DNA of 64,000 nt from Leguminivora glycinivorella (Eukaryota > Arthropoda > Insecta > Lepidoptera > Tortricidae), in NCBI RefSeq assembly GCF_023078275.1, contig NC_062996.1, forward strand, positions 806,001 to 870,000, given 5' to 3'. Each line of letters starts with the position of its first letter. Position 1 is the stretch's first letter. Below the pieces are notes generated by a model. It had not been told where the DNA came from. It did no database searches and saw nothing but the letters and a program-made list of their open reading frames with translations. Below, piece by piece: positions 39,136 through 49,238 of this stretch. A program made the translations under genes and the position numbers.

Positions 39136-42100
39136 TTAATTTGAAAGTGGTAAAGGACACAGCTTCACAACTGGTCTTCTGTACTGACCAGTAGCAGTTT
39201 GAATTGTGACCACTCTACAGACACCGTCAACTCCGGGATGTAGAGCAACGATGCGCCCAAGGGGCCATTTTAAAGGGCTTGTCTGTTCGTTAATCAACAA
39301 GACCAAGGAACCCACGACAATGTTTGTATTTACTTTATTCCATTTAGTCCTCTGTTGTAGAGTATGGACGTACTCAGCGTGCCATCTACGCCAGAAGTCT
39401 TGATGCATTTTCTGTATCATTTTCCAACGATTACAGACACTTACTTTTTTATCTACAAGATTTTCCTCTGGGACAATCGACAACGGTTCCAGAGTTAAAA
39501 AATGGCCTGGAGTTAAGGCTGAGAGATCACTAGGATCCGAGCTAAGAGGTGTCAATGGACGAGAGTTGAGCATAGACTCAATCTGAGTCAGAATTGTATA
39601 AAATTCCTCGAAGGTTAACCTTTGATTACCTACAACCCGTGCGAGGTGAGTCTTAACCGAGCGTATCCCGGCTTCAGCTAATCCGTTAAAATGAGGCGTA
39701 CCCGGAGGGTTAAACGAGAATTTAATTTCTTGGGCATCAGCAGCACCTTTCATGAGTGAACCAAGATAGTTACTAGCGCCCACAAAATTCCTACCCTGGT
39801 CAGAGACAATGTTATTGCATCGACCACGACGAGCGACAAACCGTTTAAGAACACAGAGGAAAGCTTCTGTCGACAACTCTGAAGCAAGCTCTATGTGAAT
39901 GGCTTTGGTACTAGTACATACAAAAACACAGATGTAACCTTTGTACGTTTTCGCACCACGGCCACGACCGAAAGCGATATCAAATGGTCCTCCATAATCA
40001 ATGGCGACACTCGAAAAAGGTTTAATTTGCGAGACGCGAAAGGTAGGCAAATTTCCCATAAGCGGCGGAGATGCCGCAGAGGGATTGGCACGAAAGCATT
40101 TCACGCAGCCTCCAATCACTGCCTGAATTGCTCGTTTTGGCGACAAAATCCAAAACGTTTGCGCAAGTAAATTTTGTAAAGTTTGGGCACCTGGATGTAA
40201 AAATCTTTTATGATATTCGTCAATTATTAAAAGAGTGAGTCGGTGGGAGCGAGGCAATAAAATGGGATGTTTGACAGAAAATTTAATAGGAGAATTTGCC
40301 AAGCGACCGCCCACCCTGACAATACCCTGACTGTCAATGAATAATGAAAGCTTGCGCAAACCCTTTGGCAATGCGTTCAAACGATCCTCCCTTAATTGAT
40401 TGATCTCTACACTGAAAGAAGTGAGCTGCACATGTTTTACTAAAAACATGAGAGCTGCAGTGGTTTCAGCTGACTGTAGAGATCCGACAACTTTTCCATC
40501 CTTAGCTGACCGTAAAAAACGGAAACAGTAGGCTAACACACGCTTTAATGTGAAAAGCGAGGAGAACCTGCTAAGGACTTCATCAATTAAGTTAGGATCG
40601 GCCGTCACGAGTAAGCTACAAATACGTTGTTCCTCTACAATACAGTCATTGCTTGGATCGTGCAAAGGTGAGCAAGGCCAATCCTTCTCTTCCTTTACCA
40701 ACCACGACGGACCCTTCCACCAAATATCACACTCTACCAAATCTTCAGGCAGTAACCCCCTGGATCCTGCATCAGCAGGATTGTGGTGTGTACTGACGTG
40801 ACGCCAGCGATCAGGAGCAACAAGATCCTGGATATGGCTCACACGATTTGCAACAAATGTTTTCCAGCGTGAAGGGCACGACTTGATCCAAGCTAACGTT
40901 ACGGTCGAGTCTGACCATGCAAATATTTCCTGAACAACATAGAGAGGTTTTAATGCCTCTTGTGTTGACTGCATCAGGTCTGCCAACAACACGGCAGCCT
41001 GCAGTTCCAATCGAGGAATTGATAATTTACGCAGAGGCGCAACCTTACTTTTGGCACAGCAAAGCTCTACAAAAGTAGAGCCTTGTGTGTCATCGACACG
41101 ACAGAAGACGACAGCAGCGTAACCACGCTCCGACGCATCACAAAATCCATGCAATTGTAATGAAACAAACGAATGGATGATGCGACGGGGAATAACGACA
41201 GATTTCAACGACGGAAGTTGATCGGTAAATTTCATCCATTCTGATGTGATTGCTTCTGGAACATCATCGTCCCATTGCACCCCAGATGACCACAAGACCT
41301 GCATTAAATATTTAGCGTGAAACGTGACAGGACATAAGAATCCTAGCGGGTCATATATGCGCGCTATATTCGATAAAATAGTACGTTTAGTACATTTCTG
41401 ATCACGTGGTGTTGCAACCTCAAATTGGAACGAATCTGTTTGTGGACGCCATAACAATCCCAATATTTTAAGGGACAAATCCGAAAGTTCATCAAAATGT
41501 TTAAAATCACTCGAATACAACTCAGAAGATGGAAGGTCAACGATAAAACCTTTATGGTTGGAGGTCCATTTTCTCAAATGGAACCCACCCGACGACAAAA
41601 TTTCAGATAAATCTGATCTAATTTTTAAAGCTTGCTCAATAGAGTCAGCGCCTGTCACGACATCATCAACATAAATGTCTCTCCCAAGCACTTGTGACCC
41701 TTCAGGATAGGAGTCAGCAGTCTCCTCCGCTATCTGTGCTATTGTGCGCAAAGCTTGATACGGAGCCGATTTCACACCATAAGTTACCGTCCGCAAACGA
41801 TAGTCTTTAACTGGGCCGTCAGTCGAAGGTCGCCACAATATCCGCTGATACTCAGCGTCCTCGTTTGGCACGAGGATTTGACGATACATGGCCTTTATGT
41901 CACCCGTAAAGACTATTTTATGCCATCGAAACCTAGTAAGGACATCAAAAATATTAGTTTGTAACTTAGGTCCAGCTAGTAGTGTATCATTAAGCGAAAT
42001 CCCATTGCTGTCACGACAACTTGCGTCAAAAACGGCTCTCAGAGGTGTACTGACAGATTCGGGGCGCAAAATACCATGATGTGGGATGTAATTAAAATTC

Positions 42101-44235
42101 CCGACACTAGAGACAGGCGGCGCAACCTGCTCCATATGACCACTGACCTCATACTCTTCCATAAAGGAGGCATAAGCTTTACGAAAATCCGCATGCTTTG
42201 TAAGCTTGCGTTCCAACGAAAAAAATCTCCGCATTGCAATTTCACGAGTGTGCGAAAAGGTAGGCTTGTTCGAAGGATCGACGAAAGGTAGAGGTACCTC
42301 GAACCGGCCTTCACTCGTGCGACAATAATTTGCACGGAAGTTATCTTCACATAGTTGATCCTCTTTCGACAAGATAGGTTTACTCGGACCACAAATATTT
42401 TCTAGTTCCCAGAACCTTTTAAGAGAATCATCCAACGACAGCGACAAGTTTGATTGTGAAGCATTCGACACGAAAAAACAATCTTTCCGACAATTAGTGA
42501 AAGATTGTGTACGAGAGGCATAACAGTCACCCATCAGAACCCATCCGAAAACAGTCTCCAAAGCCTTTGACTGCCCCTTCCGGCCCTCCTTTTTACCACT
42601 TAAAATGGAAGATGCAAAGATCTCTGCATTTAAGAGTAAATCTATTGGGCCCGGCTTCGCAAAGTCAGGGTCAGCGAGAGGTAGACCTTGAATGTGATGC
42701 CATTCCGATGTATTGACTCTATAGTATGGTTGCTCCGGACAGATAACTGGAAGCACTGACGCTTGGAAGTCAAAATTAACCATTTCTGATCCAATAGGTT
42801 TAACAGAGCATGATAACATACCCTTAGGTGCAACTTCAGATAGTCCAATTCCAGTAATTGGCTCGCTAGTATCATCTACCTGTAAACCTAATCTTCGAGC
42901 ACAGTCATGGGAAATAAAATTGACACCACTAGCACCGTCCAAAAGAGCACGAGCTATTTGATAATTACCTGAACTATCCCGAACAGCTACCCGAGCAGTA
43001 GCAAATAAAACTAATCCATTACTTTGGACCGACGTCAAAGTCACTTTGCTATTTAAACCGCTCACCGTTGGCTGAGGTGCTGGTTCAGCCTCTGGCGAAG
43101 CCGGTTCCCTTTTTCCAAAGTGTAATAAAGTGTTGTGGGAACAACCGCATATACTGCACCGACAATCCGATCGACATTGTTTAACTTTATGAGTTTTGGA
43201 GAAACAACAAACACACAAGCCCTTGTTTTTCACCACCTTGAACCGCTCCGAAGTGTCTAAAACTTTAAATTTTTTACAATTTTCTAAGTTATGCAGTTCA
43301 GTACAGAAAACACATATATTTTGTTGTGTGGCAACTAGTGTTACCTTGCCTTTACCTTTAATGGCACTTGTTACGGGCTTAACCTCCGTTACTTCCAGAG
43401 CGCGGACTTGTTTTTCAACAAACTCTTGTAGCAATTCAAACTTTGGAATTTCATTGGAATTGAACTCGAGGAGGAAGGCCTCCCGAGTCGCCTTGTCCAA
43501 TTTTCCCCACAACAGATGAAATAACATAAAGTTTTTATCGGGTAAGTCGAATCTTTCTAACACTTGTAATGTTTCTCTAAAAACACGATGAACTTTTTCT
43601 AATTCAGTTGAAGACTTGGTCTTCACCTGTTCACAAAGTAAAATCTTTTCATAGTACCCAAAGGCAATTTGCCGTTTTCTATTGTAAAACTTGTTTAAAG
43701 CATTGTAAGCATCCATGTAACTGTTGTCCGAAATTGGGTAATTCTTAATCAAATCTAAAGCCTTACCTTGACACGATGTCATAAGATAATGCAGCTTTTC
43801 AATGTTCGAAATATTCCTTTTATGAATTAAGGAATCAAAGAGTTCCTTAAATGACAACCAATTGTGCAAGGAGCCATCAAATGGTTTCACAACAATTTTA
43901 GGTAACTTCGCTGAATTATTATCACTACTATCATGTTTGTCAACAGTTTCATGTTTGCTTGTAATGACAGGCTCAGCTTTCCTTAACCTTGTCAAGATTG
44001 ACTTTACTTTTTGTTCAAAATCGACAGTAACCGAGAACTCCGTATTTACATCCTTTGTTTTCTTCATTATAGCCTTTTGGGCACGATGAAAGTCTTCAAC
44101 TATTGGGTTTAAGTCGGCCGCGACATAACCCTCTAAATCTATACAATCAAAGATTAACTCTAACCGCATAACCGCGTAATTGCGTTCAACCCTATCCATG
44201 TCAACGTCTCTATTGCTCACATCAATGTCCGACAT
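39136..44235 (-). CDS. BEL/Pao Gag-Pol polyprotein, 1699 aa
   Basis: One uninterrupted frame. Order of domains: Gag of the DUF1759 type (about 110-280), Cys/His knuckles (308-375: CVFCTELHNLENC, CVCC, CRCSICGCSH), an aspartic protease (LLDGAS at about 433), reverse transcriptase (about 720-900, FTGDIKAMYRQI and catalytic YVDD at 855-858), RNase H (about 1030-1160, HGFCDAS and WSDST), integrase zinc region (HH-CC, about 1342-1380), integrase core with D1413, D1479 and E1521, and a C-terminal domain of the DUF5641 type. The protease motif is D-G-A where D-S/T-G is usual; whether that weakens it is unknown. The start ATG at 44235 is about 150 bp after the PBS. It looks fully autonomous. Confidence 0.95.
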   Translation of the reverse strand: MSDIDVSNRDVDMDRVERNYAVMRLELIFDCIDLEGYVAADLNPIVEDFHRAQKAIMKKTKDVNTEFSVTVDFEQKVKSILTRLRKAEPVITSKHETVDKHDSSDNNSAKLPKIVVKPFDGSLHNWLSFKELFDSLIHKRNISNIEKLHYLMTSCQGKALDLIKNYPISDNSYMDAYNALNKFYNRKRQIAFGYYEKILLCEQVKTKSSTELEKVHRVFRETLQVLERFDLPDKNFMLFHLLWGKLDKATREAFLLEFNSNEIPKFELLQEFVEKQVRALEVTEVKPVTSAIKGKGKVTLVATQQNICVFCTELHNLENCKKFKVLDTSERFKVVKNKGLCVCCFSKTHKVKQCRSDCRCSICGCSHNTLLHFGKREPASPEAEPAPQPTVSGLNSKVTLTSVQSNGLVLFATARVAVRDSSGNYQIARALLDGASGVNFISHDCARRLGLQVDDTSEPITGIGLSEVAPKGMLSCSVKPIGSEMVNFDFQASVLPVICPEQPYYRVNTSEWHHIQGLPLADPDFAKPGPIDLLLNAEIFASSILSGKKEGRKGQSKALETVFGWVLMGDCYASRTQSFTNCRKDCFFVSNASQSNLSLSLDDSLKRFWELENICGPSKPILSKEDQLCEDNFRANYCRTSEGRFEVPLPFVDPSNKPTFSHTREIAMRRFFSLERKLTKHADFRKAYASFMEEYEVSGHMEQVAPPVSSVGNFNYIPHHGILRPESVSTPLRAVFDASCRDSNGISLNDTLLAGPKLQTNIFDVLTRFRWHKIVFTGDIKAMYRQILVPNEDAEYQRILWRPSTDGPVKDYRLRTVTYGVKSAPYQALRTIAQIAEETADSYPEGSQVLGRDIYVDDVVTGADSIEQALKIRSDLSEILSSGGFHLRKWTSNHKGFIVDLPSSELYSSDFKHFDELSDLSLKILGLLWRPQTDSFQFEVATPRDQKCTKRTILSNIARIYDPLGFLCPVTFHAKYLMQVLWSSGVQWDDDVPEAITSEWMKFTDQLPSLKSVVIPRRIIHSFVSLQLHGFCDASERGYAAVVFCRVDDTQGSTFVELCCAKSKVAPLRKLSIPRLELQAAVLLADLMQSTQEALKPLYVVQEIFAWSDSTVTLAWIKSCPSRWKTFVANRVSHIQDLVAPDRWRHVSTHHNPADAGSRGLLPEDLVECDIWWKGPSWLVKEEKDWPCSPLHDPSNDCIVEEQRICSLLVTADPNLIDEVLSRFSSLFTLKRVLAYCFRFLRSAKDGKVVGSLQSAETTAALMFLVKHVQLTSFSVEINQLREDRLNALPKGLRKLSLFIDSQGIVRVGGRLANSPIKFSVKHPILLPRSHRLTLLIIDEYHKRFLHPGAQTLQNLLAQTFWILSPKRAIQAVIGGCVKCFRANPSAASPPLMGNLPTFRVSQIKPFSSVAIDYGGPFDIAFGRGRGAKTYKGYICVFVCTSTKAIHIELASELSTEAFLCVLKRFVARRGRCNNIVSDQGRNFVGASNYLGSLMKGAADAQEIKFSFNPPGTPHFNGLAEAGIRSVKTHLARVVGNQRLTFEEFYTILTQIESMLNSRPLTPLSSDPSDLSALTPGHFLTLEPLSIVPEENLVDKKVSVCNRWKMIQKMHQDFWRRWHAEYVHTLQQRTKWNKVNTNIVVGSLVLLINEQTSPLKWPLGRIVALHPGVDGVCRVVTIQTATGQYRRPVVKLCPLPLSN

Positions 44236-44302
44236 TTTTCACGTAATAATCACTGTTGATTTATCGAAAAACGAGAACGAAAATATAAATAAACAGTTTA
44301 CG

Positions 44303-44518
44303 TTCCCCAGTAAGTGTTTGTTTAAATCTCTAAAATTTCGAGTTATCTTTGTCAATTTCGTCTTAAAGATATTTTATTAAATTACAATCCGGCTCGAAGG
44401 ACCAAATGTTTGATGATGAACTAATTGAGCGGACTGTAATTTAATAAAATATCTTTAAGACGAAATTGACAAAGATAACTCGAAATTTTAGAGATTTAAA
44501 CAAACACTTACTGGGGAA
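44303..44518. repeat. 88-bp inverted repeat around the primer-binding site
   Basis: 44303-44390 and 44431-44518 are complementary at 87 of 88 positions (one mismatch at 44387/44434). The loop is 44391-44430 and holds 14 of the 18 PBS bases; the other four are in the stem. The right half is inside the LTR, the left half is leader. Confidence 0.95.
44387..44404 (-). promoter_or_regulatory. Primer-binding site, tRNA-Tyr
   Basis: The plus strand reads ATCCGGCTCGAAGGACCA, the 3' end of insect tRNA-Tyr (acceptor CCTTCGA...) with CCA. It is two bases inside the LTR end. On the element strand it is the 18-base complement that would anneal the tRNA primer for minus-strand synthesis. Confidence 0.9.
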
Positions 44519-44931
44519 AAAACAGTGCATATGTCACATACCTTTTAGCATGAGGTTCCAGTGGGTTGGTTTCAGCTCGCTTACCATCAGCCTTGGTATG
44601 CAAGGCGCACGTGCGGGCCCGGCTTACCGTCTCCTCGAGCCCAGAACTGTTCTTGGAGCAGAGCTTTCTTCCTGTCCACTTTGATAATGTGACTAGCACT
44701 GAGTTTAAACTTAATTTAACGACAATTGTTGGGAAAATGTGACTTTAACTATTTAATTAGCAATAAATGGCAATTTTAATGCAGCGACGCGTTCGCAAGT
44801 TAGATCGAGAGCGAAAAGAATGTGAGGTAATGGCTACCGGAAATGATTAGTGCCGGGCTAAACACACCGGAAGCTAAAGACAAAATAGTGTTGTTTCTTT
44901 AAAAAACCGATATTCATACGAAAGTTGAACA
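44407..44931 (-). repeat. 5' LTR of the BEL/Pao element (525 bp)
   Basis: It matches 38502-39026. Being upstream on the element strand, it should contain the promoter. Its inner 28-112 bp are mirrored in the leader (see the inverted repeat at 44303-44518). Confidence 0.95.
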
Positions 44932-45750
44932 GTTTTGTTGAATAATTTTCATACCGCGTAAATAGTTCTTTGATAGCGTGAATAGATCAAGATTGAAACA
45001 ACTGTAAGACATTATATAACTGATCACATATACTTAAAATAAAGCAAAAAGAACTAATATCACTACTTTAACTATTACCGTGGTATACCACAGTAATAGA
45101 ATCTACTCACGAAATGGCGCCTTTCACCGCTGTCTTTTAATTTCCACTTTAAACACATTTCCAGGCTAAACAATACGTAAAAAGTACTCAGAAGTCATGT
45201 AGAAAACTATAAACAATAATTTGAAATGCATAACTTTCTCCTGTTTGCCATAATTATTACGTAAACTACTAAATGAGATTGGAGTTCACTTAGGTTTAGC
45301 GTCACACGTCAGTATGACACAACCTCTTCTCGCGGCCCCGTGGCAAAAACTGTCAAATAGCGAGCGTCTTCTTTCATTCACACTCTCTATCGCCTATATG
45401 TGCGTTAGTCAACTAAACAGGCTTCCTTTGTGTGAGTAACTTTTTTTAAGAAATTGGTCGGTTTGCCTATAAAATGCGTATTTGCAAATGCGGCGGTAAT
45501 GGACGTCGATTTCGATACCCGCGTTGATAGCCGCCGTTACCTTAACCCTCCATAAGATTACGCCACTTTTCGCAAAAAAAAAATCTTTTTTTTAAGATAC
45601 AATGCCTGAAAGACAGGTATTTAGAGTTATGGCTGTATTGCAGAAACATTTTTTTATGATTTTGAGATGCGTCCAAAATTAAACGATATTATTCGATATA
45701 GGTATTATGCAAATATATGTATATGAAAAAACTCCAAATAGTTAATAATA

Positions 45751-45985
45751 CATTACGATACAAGTGCGTAAAAAAGGAAGTTCGAAACGAGTGGCGATAA
45801 ATTAAAACACGACCGAAGGGAGTGTTTTAAATCGACACAAGTTACGAATTTCCTTTTCGCACGTGTATCGTACGACGTTTTTCAGTACAGATGAGCCTCC
45901 GAAGTTTCGACCTGGCATATAATGAACCACTTCTCGCACTAGTGCGTAAAAAAAACACCATCTGTACTGAAAAATAATTTTATTT
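45751..45985. mobile_element. MITE-like repeat TACGATACAAGTGCG family
   Basis: It starts CATTACGATACAAGTGCG, contains GAGTGTTTTAAATCGACAC and TTTTTCAGTACAGATG, and ends ACCATCTGTACTGAAAAA. Partial inverted repeats are visible (CAGTACAGATG and CATCTGTACTG). I recall related sequences from lepidopteran genomes; the superfamily is not determined. Confidence 0.55.
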
Positions 45986-46059
45986 ACGAACTTATAATCA
46001 TCAACATTATATTACGTCATTACCAAATAATATTAATTATTTAAAATTGAAACAAATAA

Positions 46060-46700
46060 AACTTTGTAGCTTACGTATCTTGGTGTCACCCTGGATGATG
46101 GAAGCCTGGATTTCAAGGAACACCTGACCAGCCTCTGCGAAGGTCAACAGCATCATTCACAAGCTTACTGGAACTACCTGGAGTGCCAGCGCAGCAACAT
46201 TGAGTTGCAGGCGTCCATAGGTTACGGTGACCGCTTTATATCAGGCGGGCCGCATGCTTGTTTGCTACCGACGTATTATAAAAAAAAAACATTTCGGACA
46301 ACCGCGCTATCCCTAGTCTACTCCTCTGCCGAGTACTGCTCAGCGGTGTGGCTAAACAGCACCCATACTACCGCGGTAACGCCCAGCTGAACCACACTAT
46401 GCGACTCATCAGAGGCTGCCTAAAACCAACTCCCACACACTGGTTGCCTGTGCTGACTCATATTTTACCTCTAAACTTCCGCTGAGAAAAGTGCCTATTT
46501 CGAAATCGGCAAGATTCGAGCAGACACAAGTTTACCCATTCGCCGAGACCTCGACGCGCTAAAGGCTCTCAGACTGAAGTCTCGACTACCCCCCGAAGTC
46601 CCCTTAGAGGCATGGATAATGGACTGGGTAGCCAGAGCTCTTCCTACAGAGCTGTACGAGTTAGATACTGGGGCCCGACCGGTGTGATTTAAGGAGCCTC
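46060..46700 (+). pseudogene. Jockey-like reverse transcriptase remnant with nested repeat
   Basis: It encodes YLGVTLDDGSLDFKEHL, then after a nested insertion TTALSLVYSSAEYCSAVW and LNHTMRLIRGCLKPTPTHWL. These are the segments that follow the YxDD motif in Jockey-like elements. Several frameshifts. The ACTACGTCGG-type repeat (about 46210-46290, reverse) splits it. Confidence 0.7.
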
Positions 46701-47050
46701 GACAGGTTTGGTGTCGGCTGAACCGTACCTAATCAGGGCACGCATCGGAAACTGCTCATCTTTGTGATGCAGATGGGGATGGTGCGAGTCTGTGTGTAAC
46801 GGTTTCTTTTTACTCCAACCTTTTTTGTATTTTGCGTTTGGTGCTGGCCGATTTGACGATTCAAAATTTTTTATTCGTTCTAGAGATGATTCCGGAAAAC
46901 GCCAGAATATCGCCGGTGGGCCTTGAGTCCAGATCTGTTACGTTTCCTATGTAAATTTCTACCTATATTTTGTCACTAAGTTCATTTATCTACATTACAT
47001 ATATAATGTTAATAATCCATATGTTTTTATATTAAAGGAAAAAATGGAAA
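46701..47050. other. Continuation of LINE debris, no gene
   Basis: Short matches to LINE-like coding text may continue to about 46800, but frames are broken. The rest is AT-rich and has nothing I can name. Confidence 0.4.
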
Positions 47051-47057
47051 AATTTAC

Positions 47058-47129
47058 GCTTACGGCGGGACTTGAACCCGCATCATTTGCAATCCGTGCA
47101 AGGCTCTTAACCAATTGAGCTACGGAAGC
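47058..47129 (-). repeat. tRNA-like unit 1
   Basis: 72 nt on the minus strand: acceptor GCTTCCG / CGTAAGC (one mismatch), D-arm GCTC...GAGC, T-arm GCGGG-TTCAAGT-CCCGC. The anticodon loop ACGGATT lacks U33, and the stem is only 4 bp, so it is probably not a working tRNA. The flanking AATTTTTCCATTTTTTCC is shared with unit 2. Confidence 0.6.
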
Positions 47130-47291
47130 CACGCCGGACATCGCAAATCTTTCCATGCCTTTCCTCATGTACACACGTCTTGGGGTGACGTCTAGCGCCA
47201 TCTACCGACAGACTATTACATCTTGTAACGGCACTGGAGTCTCAAGTTATATTGAGAATTCACCAGTAACAATGTGCTAACCCATACTAAA

Positions 47292-47523
47292 TTTATTTTT
47301 AACAAGCAGAAACGTCTGCTAACGATTCTAAACATTTTTATATTAAAGGAAAAAATGGAAAAATTTACGCTTCCGGCGGGACTTGAACCCGCATCATTTG
47401 CAATCCGTGCAAGGCTCTTAACCAATTGAGCTACGGAAGCCACGCCGGACATCGCAATAATAATATAATTAATATAAAAATGTTTAGAATCGTTAGCAGA
47501 CGTTTCTGCTTGTTAAAAATAAA
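47292..47523. repeat. 54-bp perfect inverted repeats flanking the tRNA-like unit
   Basis: TTTATTTTTAACAAGCAGAA at 47292 is mirrored at the end of 47470-47523. The two 54-base arms match without a mismatch as far as I can read. Confidence 0.85.
47369..47440 (-). repeat. tRNA-like unit 2 in the loop of an inverted repeat
   Basis: The same 72-nt unit as 47058-47129 but with a perfect 7-bp acceptor stem (GCTTCCG / CGGAAGC). It lies between perfect 54-bp inverted repeats (47292-47345 and 47470-47523). The anticodon loop has the same defects. It could be a tRNA-like SINE head or a captured tRNA copy. Confidence 0.6.
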
Positions 47524-47599
47524 TCCATATGTTTTTTAAATATAAACATATGGATTTTTCCTTTTTTATTGTGGAACGTACCACTTTACAAATCGCAAA

Positions 47600-47665
47600 T
47601 TAACAATTGGTAACGCATTGGACCGGCAATCCAAGGATGTGGGTTCGAGTCCCACGTTGGCCAGA
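47600..47665 (+). repeat. tRNA-like SINE piece
   Basis: It has an anticodon-arm-like TTGGACCGGCAATCCAA and a T-arm GTGGGTTCGAGTCCCAC, then GTTGGCCA. The matching 5' acceptor strand is absent, so this is a SINE remnant and not a tRNA gene. Confidence 0.6.
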
Positions 47666-47699
47666 GTCGATCACTGTTGATTTTTTCATTGCGATTGAT

Positions 47700-47985
47700 G
47701 TCTGCATTTATAATTTGCGATTACATATATAGTTTGTGTGCTATACGTTTCCCCGGTTCGGGGCTCTTCCTCCGGGTTCGAGGCTGCTACCCTTCCTCTC
47801 CGGACTCGAGGCACTCACCCTCTACTCGCCGCTCGAGTCCGGAACGCTGCTCTACAAGATCTTCCTGCAACTATTCTTCCTCTTCACGCTGTTCCTTCTT
47901 CAGACAAGCCCGGGACAACTTACGTTCGACGCGTCGTCCCCGGCCTACTATCAACTAACATCTGCTCAGGGAAGTGAAACCTTAA
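47700..47985 (+). other. GC-richer segment with overlapping open frames, unrecognised
   Basis: Three frames stay open over about 240-310 bp, which reflects base composition. None of the three peptides shows a motif I recognise. It may be part of an old element. Confidence 0.4.
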
Positions 47986-48129
47986 GGGCCCATTTAGACG
48001 GTACGAGAACTCGCATACGAGTTTTATTACATTACGGTATTTGATTACTGTGCAAAATTGTATGTACCCTCAACATCCCGCAATGTAACTAAAATCGCAT
48101 ACGAGTTCGCACGCCGTCTAAATCAGGTC
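47986..48129. mobile_element. TAA-flanked MITE, 144 bp
   Basis: The ends GGGCCCATTTAGACGG and the complement of CCGTCTAAATCAGGTC pair, as do inner GAACTCGCATACGAG-like arms. TAA flanks it (47983-47985 and 48130-48132), which fits PIF/Harbinger. Confidence 0.85.
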
Positions 48130-48288
48130 TAAGGCTTTGTTTCGCGGAATTTCCTACCCTTCAGCTCAGTTTCTTTCCCACATCCCTCTGTCTTTTATTT
48201 CTGTTTTCTCTTATCATGTGTAAATAAACTTGTAAATATATACTTATCTTCTTTTTCATTATCTACCTCTACTTATAACGCCCTTTTT

Positions 48289-48829
48289 AGGGTTCCGTAG
48301 TCAACTAGGAACCCTTATAGTTTCGCCATGTCTGTCTGTCCGTCCGTCCGTCCGCGGATAATCTCAGTAACTGTAACCACTAGAAAGCTGAAATTTGGTA
48401 CCAATATGTATATCAATCACGCCAACAAAGTGCAAAAATAAAAACTGGAGAAAAATGTTTTATTAGGGTAGCCCCCCTACATGTAAAGTGGGGGCTGATT
48501 TTTTTTTTCATTCCAACCCTAACGTGTGATATATTGTTAGATAGGTATTTAAAAATGAATAAGGGTTTACTAAGATCGTTTTTTGATAATACTAATATTT
48601 TCAGAAATAATCGCTCCTAAAGGAAAAAAAAAGTGCGTCCCCCCCCCTCTAACTTTTGAAAATTTGAACTATATGTTTAAAAAATATGAAAAAAAATCAC
48701 AAAAGTAGAACTTTATAAAGACTTTCTAGGAAAATTGTTTTGAACTTGATAGGTTCAGTAGTTTTTGAGAAAAATACGGAAAACTACGGAACCCTACACT
48801 GAGCGTGGCCCGACACGCTCTTGGCCGGT
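48289..48829 (+). mobile_element. GTCCGT-repeat element, copy 3
   Basis: A complete copy from AGGGTTCCGTAGTCAACTAG to CACGCTCTTGGCCGG, with T runs on both sides. It closely matches 31014-31546. Confidence 0.75.
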
Positions 48830-49238
48830 TTTTAAACGTTATATGTGGAGTGACAGTGTGGCCACCCAGATCCGACTGGTCCAAGAGCTGGCAGGATTTT
48901 GGAGTAGGTCCTTGAGGCAACCTGGAAAGGTGCTCAGATGCTTCTCTGATCATAGCCAACATCAGGTCTGCAAGTCTGGCAGCTGGGGAGCGGGGCTTTA
49001 TCGAGCTATGAATTTTTAAAGATTTAATTTTTTGAGGCCCAAAAAAGGTGTTTGAGGCAACCTGGAATTATTAAAAAGTGAAAATAGAGTTCCTCAGAAG
49101 TCGCATAGTATTTATGCCAGATCATTTGGCCGGGTCCTTCACCGTGCCAGAACGGTACAAAGTGGTAAAAAAAAAAATTCCAAAAAAGGTTCTTGAGGCA
49201 GTCTGTCATTTTTACCAGTGAAAGATGAGGGTCTAAAT

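Larger units (their letters stand above)
38502..44931 (-). mobile_element. Intact BEL/Pao LTR retrotransposon
   Basis: 6430 bp with two 525-bp LTRs, a perfect 5-bp duplication GTTTT (38497-38501 and 44932-44936), a tRNA-Tyr primer-binding site and a single open gag-pol. Both LTRs start TG and end CA on the plus strand. Equal LTR length and identity over the parts I compared suggest a recent insertion. It lies inside the CGGTAAT-rich element. Confidence 0.97.
37668..45553. mobile_element. Older TIR element with CGGTAAT motifs, split by BEL/Pao
   Basis: The ends pair imperfectly: AAGGTAATGGCGCCTATTAA at the left, and AAGGTAACGGCGGCTATCAA on the complement at the right end. ATTACCG or CGGTAAT occurs about ten times in 37668-38290 and again at 45070-45540. 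Without the retrotransposon the element is about 1.45 kb. I could not define a target duplication or an ORF. Confidence 0.6.

Noticed and set aside
47058..47440. Two functional tRNA genes
   Set aside because: The acceptor, D and T arms look right, but the anticodon loop lacks U33 and the stem is short. The implied anticodon GGA would need a long variable arm, which is absent.
47700..48044. Host protein gene in the GC-richer segment
   Set aside because: Three overlapping frames are open at once and none has a recognisable motif, splice pattern or conserved partner in the window.
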